Shown one piece after another: positions 1 to 4,924 of a DNA stretch of 6,189 nt. The stretch is from contig DVKA01000051.1 in the NCBI GenBank assembly GCA_018716365.1, forward strand, positions 1-6,189, in the 5' to 3' direction. Positions within the stretch are counted from its first letter, which is position 1. Each line of letters opens with the position of its first letter. The notes beneath the pieces are model-generated. The model saw only the letters and a program-made list of their open reading frames with translations, did no database searches and was not told where the DNA came from. Source of the stretch: Candidatus Caccocola faecipullorum (GTDB lineage: Bacteria; Synergistota; Synergistia; Synergistales; Synergistaceae). A program made the position numbers and the translations under genes.

Positions 1-372
1 GACATCGTCAACGCGATAGCCTCGCACCACGAGGACGAGGAGCCGCAGACGATATACGCCGTGCTGGTCGCCGCCGCGGACGCCGTCAGCGCGTCGCGCC
101 CCGGAGCGCGCCGCGAGAGCCTCGACGCCTACGTGAAGCGTCTGGAAAAGCTCGAAGAGGTCGCGAAGACCTTCTCCGGCGTCAGCAAAGCATTCGCGAT
201 ACAGGCTGGGCGCGAGGTGCGCGTGGCGGTCGCGCCGACCGTTACGGACGACGGCGAGATGCAGAAACTCGCCTACGACATCGCCCGCAAGATAGAAGAA
301 GAGCTCAGATATCCCGGCCAGATAAAGGTAACTCTGATCAGGGAAACCCGCGCCGTAGAGTACGCAAAATAG
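1..372 (+). CDS. rny: Ribonuclease Y, C-terminal part (5' end outside window)
   Basis: The frame is open from base 1 to a TAG at 370-372, giving 123 visible residues. They match the end of RNase Y, the membrane-anchored endoribonuclease that initiates mRNA decay. The piece starts inside the HD domain: '[13 protein letters not shown]' and '[21 protein letters not shown]' are the family's typical post-HD segments. It continues with '[15 protein letters not shown]', '[12 protein letters not shown]' and the closing '[20 protein letters not shown]', which is close to the usual RNase Y C-terminus. The N-terminal membrane helix, coiled coil, KH domain and the HD metal ligands lie upstream and cannot be judged. 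The next gene starts 8 nt after the stop, so the two are probably cotranscribed, as rny (ymdA) and ymdB often are. Identification is firm. Confidence 0.95.
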   Translation, partial: DIVNAIASHHEDEEPQTIYAVLVAAADAVSASRPGARRESLDAYVKRLEKLEEVAKTFSGVSKAFAIQAGREVRVAVAPTVTDDGEMQKLAYDIARKIEEELRYPGQIKVTLIRETRAVEYAK

Positions 373-380
373 GCTTCGTT

Positions 381-1160
381 ATGCGCGTATTGTTTATTGG
401 AGATATCATGGGACGCCCCGGACGCGAAGCTGCAGCGAGGATGATTCCCCGCCTGCGCGCGGAGTTCGGCGGCTTCGACTTCGTCATAGCGAACGGCGAA
501 AACAGCGCCGCGGGCTTCGGCCTTACGGAAAAGGTCATGCACGAGCTGTTCTCCGCCGGGATAGACGTTCTGACCAACGGCAACCACGTCTGGGACAAAA
601 AGGACTTCGTCCCGATGCTCGACTCCGAGCCGAACGTCCTGCGCCCCGCTAACCACCCTAAGGGGACGCCGGGACGCGGCTTCGCGGTCTACGAGAAGAA
701 CGGGGAGAAGCTCGCCGTCCTCTGCCTGCAGGGACGGACCTTCATGCCGCCGCTCGACTGTCCTTTCCGGACCGCCGACGCAATACTTGCAGACTGCGCG
801 GTTCCGTCCGTATTCGTCGACATCCACGCCGAAGCCACGTCGGAGAAACGCGCGCTGGGCGTCTACCTCGACGGGCGCGTTTCCGCGATTGTGGGGACGC
901 ACACGCACGTGCAGACCGCCGACGAGGAGATAATGCCGGGAGGCACGGCTTTCCTCTCGGACGCGGGAATGACCGGCGGACACGGAGGGATAATCGGCAT
1001 GAGCGCGGACTCCGTGATGCCGAAATTTCTCATGGGGACGCCTAGCCGCTTCGAGGTATGCGAGGAGCGCGTGAGGTTCCAGGGCGTCGTCGTCGAGATA
1101 GACGGAGAGACCGGACGCGCGCTCGACATTGCGAGGGTAAACATACCCGCCGAAGACTGA
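381..1160 (+). CDS. ymdB: YmdB-family metallophosphoesterase (TIGR00282 type)
   Basis: This 259-residue protein has about the length of Bacillus YmdB (~264 aa), a dinuclear-metal phosphodiesterase active on cyclic nucleotides in vitro and linked to RNase Y function, biofilm and motility switching. Expected metal-site motifs are present: 'GDIMGRPGR' with Asp8, 'NGEN' with Glu40/Asn41, 'NGNHVWD' with Asn68 and the likely general acid His69, 'DIHAEATSEK' with His149, and 'GTHTHVQTAD' with His174 and His176. 'RPANHP', 'LQGRTFMPPLD' and 'SDAGMTGG' are further family signatures. There is no signal peptide, so it should be cytosolic. The ATG follows the rny stop closely and only a weak AGG precedes it, so translation may depend on coupling to rny. 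Nothing is missing or frameshifted. The in vivo substrate is not shown by the sequence. Confidence 0.93.
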   Translation: MRVLFIGDIMGRPGREAAARMIPRLRAEFGGFDFVIANGENSAAGFGLTEKVMHELFSAGIDVLTNGNHVWDKKDFVPMLDSEPNVLRPANHPKGTPGRGFAVYEKNGEKLAVLCLQGRTFMPPLDCPFRTADAILADCAVPSVFVDIHAEATSEKRALGVYLDGRVSAIVGTHTHVQTADEEIMPGGTAFLSDAGMTGGHGGIIGMSADSVMPKFLMGTPSRFEVCEERVRFQGVVVEIDGETGRALDIARVNIPAED

Positions 1161-1167
1161 CAGAAAT

Positions 1168-1214
1168 AAAAAATAAACCGCACGGACCCGAAAGGGCTGT
1201 GCGGTTTATTTTTT
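1168..1214 (+). terminator. Strong intrinsic terminator after ymdB
   Basis: Two arms of 16 nt (1168-1183 and 1199-1214) are perfectly complementary. The GC-rich part is CCGCAC/GTGCGG, flanked by an A-rich 5' side and T-rich 3' side. The 15-nt loop can fold further as CCC-GAAA-GGG (1187-1196). It begins 7 nt after the ymdB stop. Because the A tract mirrors the T tract, it could also terminate leftward transcription. Confidence 0.93.
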
Positions 1215-1322
1215 ATCGCGCGCCGCCTATACGCCGACTGAATTTCGCGCGAAGAAAATAAAACACGCCGCTAAAAAAGGCATATAAAACAAGGCGGAAA
1301 ATAAAATAAACTTGTCTGACAT

Positions 1323-1351
1323 TTGTTTTCATGCCGTATCTGTGCTATATA
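1323..1351 (+). promoter_or_regulatory. Candidate promoter of the symporter gene
   Basis: TTGTTT (1323-1328) and TATATA (1346-1351) are separated by 17 nt, and a TG dinucleotide at 1343-1344 makes an extended -10. Transcription would begin near 1358 and leave a leader of about 85 nt. The rest of the 1161-1442 intergenic region is AT-rich and shows no further gene. The -35 match is only moderate. A small palindrome, TGTC-T-GACA (1313-1321), lies just upstream and might be an operator. Confidence 0.5.
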
Positions 1352-1361
1352 AGTGAAAAGG

Positions 1362-1419
1362 CCGCGGAGACAGATATAAATACGTAATGTCTGTAATTAT
1401 GTTTATTTTATCGCCGCGG
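1362..1419 (+). repeat. Inverted repeat in the symporter leader
   Basis: Two CCGCGG copies (1362-1367 and 1414-1419) can pair. Inside them AGACA (1368-1372) can pair with TGTCT (1388-1392), leaving a large asymmetric bulge. The downstream arm ends 9 nt before the Shine-Dalgarno sequence. It resembles no riboswitch class that I recognise. CCGCGG is self-complementary, so chance pairing in GC-rich DNA is possible. Confidence 0.25.
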
Positions 1420-1428
1420 TAAATCTGA

Positions 1429-1434
1429 AAGGAG
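1429..1434 (+). promoter_or_regulatory. Ribosome binding site that places the symporter start at TTG 1443
   Basis: AAGGAG at 1429-1434 is a strong Shine-Dalgarno sequence. The first in-frame start-like codon, GTG at 1434, overlaps it and cannot be its target. TTG at 1443-1445 lies 8 nt downstream, which is ideal spacing, so it is the better start. Confidence 0.75.
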
Positions 1435-1442
1435 TGGGTCCT

Positions 1443-2789
1443 TTGGAATCCAATTCTGGAAACAGGGAACAGTGGGGAAGTAAGTTCGGCTTTATCATGG
1501 CCGCCGCAGGTTCCGCGATAGGCCTCGGCAACGTATGGCGCTTCCCGTACATCACGGGCAAATACGGCGGCGGCGCGCTCGTCGTCATCTATCTGCTTTT
1601 CGTCATCTTCATCGGAACTTCCGTAATGCTTGCAGAGCTTGCGATAGGACGCAAGGCCCGGCTCGACTCCGTCGGCTCGTTCAAGAAACTCGGCGGCGGC
1701 GCGTGGCCGCTCGTCGGATGGCTCGGCTTTTTCTGCGCATTCGTCATACTTTCCTACTACTCCGTAATAACGGGATGGACCGTCGCCTATATGTTCAAAT
1801 CTCTCGGAGGCCTTATGGAGCAGGCGGCGGCGTCTGGCGGCGCTGCCGACGCCTTCGTCGCGTTCGTCTCCGACCCCGTGCTGACGATACTCTGCCTAGT
1901 GGTTGTCATGGGGGCGGTCGTCGGGGTGGCCTACCGCGGGATAAGCGGCGGCATAGAGAAGAGCTGCAAGGTGCTCATGCCGGCGCTCTTCGTCATCATC
2001 CTGATTCTCATCGTCCGCTCCGTCACTCTTCCGGGCGCGGAGGCCGGGCTGCGCTTCTATTTGCTGCCCGACTTCTCCAAGGTGAGCGCGGAAGGTATTC
2101 TCGCCGCCGTCGGCCAGGGCTTCTACTCGCTCTCGCTCGGAATGGGGATCATGATAACCTACGGAAGCTACCTCGGCTCGCATGAGGATATGCCGAAGCT
2201 GACGCGCACGATCGTACTGCTCGACACCTCCGTCGCCTTCATGGCCGGGCTCGTAATCTTCCCCGCGGTCTTCGCATTCGGCATAGACGCAGGCTCCGGC
2301 CCGGGACTTACGTTCGTCACGCTGCCCGCGGTCTTCGCGCAGATGCCGATGGGCGCGCTCTTCTCCTTCGCCTTCTTCGCGCTGCTTTTCATCGCCGCCT
2401 TCACGTCGTGCATATCGCTCTTTGAGGTCGTCGTCACCTTCGCCGTCGACGAGCTGCACTGGAACCGCGCGAAGTCGGCGCTGGCGATGGGCGCGGCAAT
2501 CACGCTGCTCGGCGTCCCCTCCGCGCTCTCGGTCGGCGGGCACATCCCGCAGGTCTTCGGCAAGGACTTCCTCGACGCGCTCGACTTCATCACGAACAAC
2601 GCGATAATGCCGATAGGCGGAATCTTCGTCTCCATCTTCGTCGGCTGGATCTGGACCAAAGGCGCGCTCGACGAGATAAGCAACCGCGGCGAGCTCAGAT
2701 TCAAGTTCTACAAGGCGTGGCTCTGGATCTGCCGCCTCATAGCTCCGGTCTGCATCACCGCGGTCTTCATCACCGGGCTTAAGTGGTAA
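1443..2789 (+). CDS. Neurotransmitter:sodium symporter family (NSS/SNF) amino-acid transporter, 11 TM
   Basis: The 448-residue inner-membrane protein belongs to the LeuT/MhsT-type Na+-dependent symporters, which import amino acids with sodium. Eleven hydrophobic segments are visible at about residues 15-37, 45-67, 88-118, 140-163, 174-195, 215-244, 254-280, 303-335, 343-363, 380-404 and 424-446. This matches the 11-helix bacterial subgroup, which lacks TM12. The TM1 signature 'GSAIGLGNVWRFPY' (23-36) holds the unwound sodium/substrate segment with Asn30. The TM3 tyrosine is probably Tyr106. The TM6 break is 'YSLSLGMG' (228-235), with Met234 where LeuT has Phe259. TM8 Thr321/Ser322 align with the Na2-site pair of LeuT. 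I chose the TTG start from the Shine-Dalgarno position; GTG at 1434 would add three residues. The gene has its own promoter candidate and terminator. Substrate cannot be read from sequence, but the adjoining glycine reductase operon makes glycine or another Stickland amino acid a reasonable guess. Confidence 0.92.
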   Translation: MESNSGNREQWGSKFGFIMAAAGSAIGLGNVWRFPYITGKYGGGALVVIYLLFVIFIGTSVMLAELAIGRKARLDSVGSFKKLGGGAWPLVGWLGFFCAFVILSYYSVITGWTVAYMFKSLGGLMEQAAASGGAADAFVAFVSDPVLTILCLVVVMGAVVGVAYRGISGGIEKSCKVLMPALFVIILILIVRSVTLPGAEAGLRFYLLPDFSKVSAEGILAAVGQGFYSLSLGMGIMITYGSYLGSHEDMPKLTRTIVLLDTSVAFMAGLVIFPAVFAFGIDAGSGPGLTFVTLPAVFAQMPMGALFSFAFFALLFIAAFTSCISLFEVVVTFAVDELHWNRAKSALAMGAAITLLGVPSALSVGGHIPQVFGKDFLDALDFITNNAIMPIGGIFVSIFVGWIWTKGALDEISNRGELRFKFYKAWLWICRLIAPVCITAVFITGLKW

Positions 2790-2813
2790 AAATCTGCGCT
2801 TCAGCGTCAGAAT

Positions 2814-2852
2814 AAAAAGAGACGGGTTTCTTCGCAGAGCCCGTCTCTTTTT
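2814..2852 (+). terminator. Intrinsic terminator after the symporter gene
   Basis: Arms 2814-2826 and 2840-2852 are perfectly complementary over 13 bp, with core GAGACGGG/CCCGTCTC, a 13-nt loop and a T run to 2853. It starts 24 nt after the symporter stop codon and separates that gene from the glycine reductase operon. The A-rich 5' side could allow bidirectional use. Positions 2854-2917 beyond it show nothing recognisable. Confidence 0.93.
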
Positions 2853-2917
2853 TATGCCGCATTACAAAAAGACGCGGTTTTCGGCAACTTTGCGGACATT
2901 TCGGTTCTTCGGCGGCG

Positions 2918-2947
2918 TTGACATCGCAACAACCATATTGTTATACT
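2918..2947 (+). promoter_or_regulatory. Housekeeping-sigma promoter of the glycine reductase operon
   Basis: A perfect -35 TTGACA (2918-2923) is followed after 18 nt by the -10 TATACT (2942-2947). TG at 2939-2940 makes it an extended -10. The start point would fall near 2953-2956, directly before the riboswitch aptamer. This is the strongest promoter match in the window and fits a highly expressed catabolic operon. Confidence 0.85.
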
Positions 2948-2956
2948 CTTAACAAG

Positions 2957-3059
2957 CCGGATGAAGGCGGTAAGAGAGACCCTCTCTCCACACGGGCGCC
3001 GAAGGGGCAAGGCCGGGAAGGCTGAAACTCTCAGGCACAAGGGATTACCGTTGGACGGC
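2957..3059 (+). promoter_or_regulatory. Glycine riboswitch, single intact aptamer
   Basis: The conserved glycine aptamer core is present: GCGCCGAAGGGGCAA at 2996-3010, AAACTCTCAGGCA at 3025-3037 and a GGACGGCACTCTGG-like linker at 3053-3066. P1 pairs CGGTAA (2968-2973) with TTACCG (3045-3050). P2 pairs GAGAG (2974-2978) with CTCTC (3028-3032). A small hairpin forms from GGCC (3011-3014) and GGCT (3020-3023). Glycine riboswitches control glycine cleavage, glycine/alanine transport and, in amino-acid fermenters, glycine reductase genes, which fits grdX-grdE-grdB downstream. Most of the class carry two aptamers; here only the first is complete. The direction of control is discussed with the downstream hairpin. 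Confidence 0.93.
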
Positions 3060-3099
3060 ACTCTGGAATCGTTGGCTTCAACGAGGACGAAAACAGGGG
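3060..3099 (+). promoter_or_regulatory. Candidate 'ghost' second aptamer of the glycine riboswitch
   Basis: Where a second glycine aptamer would begin, CTCTG (3061-3065) can pair with CAGGG (3094-3098, one G-U). This encloses a hairpin CGTTG-GCTT-CAACG (3070-3083). The conserved glycine-binding core is absent, so it cannot bind a second glycine. Single-aptamer glycine riboswitches are known to keep such a reduced partner, which docks with the intact aptamer. The pairing is visible in the sequence; the role is inference from the class. Confidence 0.5.
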
Positions 3100-3146
3100 A
3101 ATATCATCGGATGGCGGTGTTCCTATGGGTTTGTCCTCGTTTTCTT
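3080..3146 (+). terminator. Candidate riboswitch expression platform: attenuator hairpin overlapping the grdX start
   Basis: AACGAGGAC (3080-3088) is perfectly complementary to GTCCTCGTT (3133-3141), and the stem ends in a T-rich tract (TTTTCTT, 3140-3146). Inner pairings AAAC/GTTT (3091-3094 with 3129-3132) and GGAA/TTCC (3098-3101 with 3120-3123) extend it. Its 5' arm shares bases with the ghost-aptamer hairpin (3079-3083) and ghost P1 (3094-3098), so the two folds exclude each other. The simplest model is that glycine binding favours the ghost fold and releases the hairpin, turning expression on. The ATG at 3125 lies inside the hairpin, so it could act on transcription, translation or both. 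Confidence 0.55.
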
Positions 3147-3565
3147 ATATCTGCATATCAAACAACCCCGCGCTCAAAGGAATAGTTAAATCCTTTGAAT
3201 TCATGGACGCGCTGTCGCTCGACGTACTTAAGAAAGGGCGCGCCCTGGTCCAGAGCGGCTGGGAGCTTCTCGCGAGCCCGTTCTACGGCAACTTCAAACC
3301 GAACCAGCAGCCCTACCGCACGCTGGTGCTGCGGAAAAACAACGGCGGAAACGGCGGCCTGCCGGACGCACAGTCGCTGTCCCTCATCGAAGATTCGGTG
3401 CGTTTCTATGAAAATTCGCACTGGATAATGCCTCCGGGCCGGCTCGCCGACAACATAGAAAGAGATTTCCGTTATATGGACATGATACTGCTGGAGGAGA
3501 CCTTCCGGCAGTATGGATTATTGACATCTCCGGTCAAAAGCTACTCGGAGGTGGTCGATAAATAA
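3125..3565 (+). CDS. grdX: GrdX family protein of the glycine reductase operon
   Basis: This 146-residue protein, with no signal peptide or membrane segment, resembles GrdX, a small protein of unknown function at the head of glycine reductase operons. Supporting features are the N-terminal strand followed by 'ISNNP' (about residues 11-15) and the segment 'GWELLASPFYGNFKPNQQPYRTLVL', which corresponds to the family's Pro-rich 'KPN-PY' region. The start is the only ATG upstream of the 'YICISNNP' strand. It has no good Shine-Dalgarno sequence; GGCGGTG (3113-3119) is the nearest purine-rich stretch, and the ATG lies inside the putative riboswitch hairpin. TTG at 3131 is a weaker alternative. grdE follows after 50 nt with no terminator between them. 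The placement between glycine riboswitch and grdE supports the name; no biochemical role is claimed. Confidence 0.8.
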   Translation: MGLSSFSYICISNNPALKGIVKSFEFMDALSLDVLKKGRALVQSGWELLASPFYGNFKPNQQPYRTLVLRKNNGGNGGLPDAQSLSLIEDSVRFYENSHWIMPPGRLADNIERDFRYMDMILLEETFRQYGLLTSPVKSYSEVVDK

Positions 3566-3602
3566 CTGTTTTGCGCGCGCTGCTTCCCATCAATAACACC
3601 AC

Positions 3603-3610
3603 AAGGAGGA
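3603..3610 (+). promoter_or_regulatory. Ribosome binding site that sets the grdE start at 3616
   Basis: AAGGAGGA lies 5 nt before ATG 3616. The frame is open further upstream to an ATG at 3571, which would add 15 residues lacking family similarity and has no comparable site, so 3616 is preferred. Confidence 0.88.
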
Positions 3611-3615
3611 TCACT

Positions 3616-4911
3616 ATGAAACTCGAACTGCAGAAGGCAAAAGTTAAGAACATAGCTTGGGGCGACAAGACAGCGCTCCTTGCCGACGGCACTCTTCAGA
3701 TCAACAAAGAAGAGTTCCTCGCCGCCGCTGCCGACGCTGAACACTTCAAGACGCTGGACGCCGACCTCGCCCGTCCCGGCGAATCCGTCCGCATCTGCCC
3801 CGTCAAGGACGTAATCGAACCGCGCTACAAGACCGAAGGCGCCGGCCAGGTATTCCCCGGAATGCTGAGCGACGTTGAGACCGTCGGAAGCGGAAAGACC
3901 TTCGTCCTCGAAGGCGCCGCGGTACTCACCTGCGGCCGCATCGTCGGATTCCAGGAAGGCATCATCGACATGCAGGGCGCCGGCGCTGACTACACGCCGT
4001 TCTCCAAGACGATGAACGCAATCCTCGTCATCGAACCCGTCGAAGGCCTCGAAGCCCACGACTACGAGAAAGCCTGCCGCATGGCCGGATTCCGCGCCGC
4101 GTTCTACATCGCCGAAGCCGCTTGGAAAGCCGGTGCGCATGTAGACGCAACAGAGAGCTACGAGCTGCCCTGCTTCGCCGAAGCGATGAAGGCCTACCCG
4201 GAACTCCCGAAAGTCGCCTACATCTACATGCTCCAGACCCAGGGACTTCTCCACGACACCTACGTCTACGGCGTGGACGCGAAGAAAATCATTCCTTCGC
4301 TCATCCATCCGAACGAGACCATGGACGGCGCCATCGTTTCCGGGAACTGCGTTTCCGCCTGCGATAAGAACAGCACCTACGTCCACCTCAACAACCCCGT
4401 CATCCGCAACCTCTATGACCGCCACGGCAAAGACATCAACTTCGTCGGCGTCATCATCACGAACGAGAACGTAACCCTCGCCGACAAGAAGAGAAGCTCG
4501 TCCTACGCCGTGAAGCTCGCCACGATGCTCGGCGTCGACGGCGTCATCGTCAGCGAAGAAGGCTTCGGCAACCCGGACGCCGACCTCATCATGAACTGCA
4601 CCAAGGCTGAGAAGGCCGGAATCAAGACCGTCCTCGTCACCGACGAATATGCGGGACGCGACGGCGCCAGCCAGTCCCTCGCCGACTCCGCTCCGGAAGC
4701 GACCGCGGTCGTAACGGCGGGCAACGCGAACATGATGATCGTCCTGCCGCCGATGGAGAAGTTCATCGGATTCACCGACTACGTCAACATCATCGCCGGC
4801 GGCTTCGACGGATCGCTCCGCCCCGACGGCTCGATAGAGGTCGAACTTCAGGCTATCACCGGCGCCACCTGCGAACTTGGATTCAACCCGATCAGCGCCA
4901 AGACCTGGTAG
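3616..4911 (+). CDS. grdE: Glycine reductase complex component B, alpha/beta subunit proprotein GrdE
   Basis: The 431-residue product has the length of known GrdE (~428 aa). With GrdB it forms protein B, the cytosolic substrate-specific part of glycine reductase. Protein B binds glycine and passes a carboxymethyl group to the selenium of GrdA, leading to acetyl phosphate and ammonia. Family GrdE is a proprotein cleaved before an internal cysteine, and the new N-terminus of the C-terminal fragment carries a carbonyl (pyruvoyl-type) group that forms a Schiff base with the substrate. The matching site here is 'SGNCVSACDKNSTYVHLNNP', with cleavage predicted between Asn244 and Cys245 (TGC 4348-4350) and a second cysteine at 249. 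Other conserved stretches are 'FPGMLSDVETVGSGKT', 'GLLHDTYVYG' and 'GEGFGNPDADL'-like 'EEGFGNPDADL'. Paralogues GrdI (betaine) and GrdG (sarcosine) are similar; the glycine riboswitch and grdX favour glycine. Isoleucine is almost always ATC, suggesting high expression. Confidence 0.93.
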   Translation: MKLELQKAKVKNIAWGDKTALLADGTLQINKEEFLAAAADAEHFKTLDADLARPGESVRICPVKDVIEPRYKTEGAGQVFPGMLSDVETVGSGKTFVLEGAAVLTCGRIVGFQEGIIDMQGAGADYTPFSKTMNAILVIEPVEGLEAHDYEKACRMAGFRAAFYIAEAAWKAGAHVDATESYELPCFAEAMKAYPELPKVAYIYMLQTQGLLHDTYVYGVDAKKIIPSLIHPNETMDGAIVSGNCVSACDKNSTYVHLNNPVIRNLYDRHGKDINFVGVIITNENVTLADKKRSSSYAVKLATMLGVDGVIVSEEGFGNPDADLIMNCTKAEKAGIKTVLVTDEYAGRDGASQSLADSAPEATAVVTAGNANMMIVLPPMEKFIGFTDYVNIIAGGFDGSLRPDGSIEVELQAITGATCELGFNPISAKTW

Positions 4912-4915
4912 GAGG
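4910..4915 (+). promoter_or_regulatory. Ribosome binding site that sets the grdB start at 4925
   Basis: AGGAGG overlaps the grdE stop codon (TAG 4909-4911) and lies 9 nt before ATG 4925. An earlier in-frame ATG at 4877, inside grdE, lacks such a site and would add 16 residues unlike GrdB. Overlap with the grdE stop suggests coupled, roughly equimolar translation of the two protein B genes. Confidence 0.88.
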
Positions 4916-4924
4916 ACTAAGACA

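Noticed and set aside
1535..2185. Arg-rich 216-codon + strand ORF inside the symporter gene
   Set aside because: It is an alternative frame of the transporter; the Arg-rich translation is typical of a GC-rich out-of-frame shadow.
3051..3140. A complete second glycine aptamer
   Set aside because: The conserved CCGAAGG core and CTCTCAGG segment do not recur after 3050; only a reduced stem is possible.
2961..3185. A 74-codon + strand ORF across the riboswitch
   Set aside because: Its first two thirds are the glycine aptamer and ghost region, explained by RNA structure. Only the inner ATG at 3111 has a plausible ribosome site, and it is listed as a finding.
3566..3615. Possible regulatory element between grdX and grdE
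   Set aside because: The 50-nt gap shows only a GC-rich patch (GCGCGCGC) and the grdE ribosome site. No terminator stem or promoter pair is convincing.
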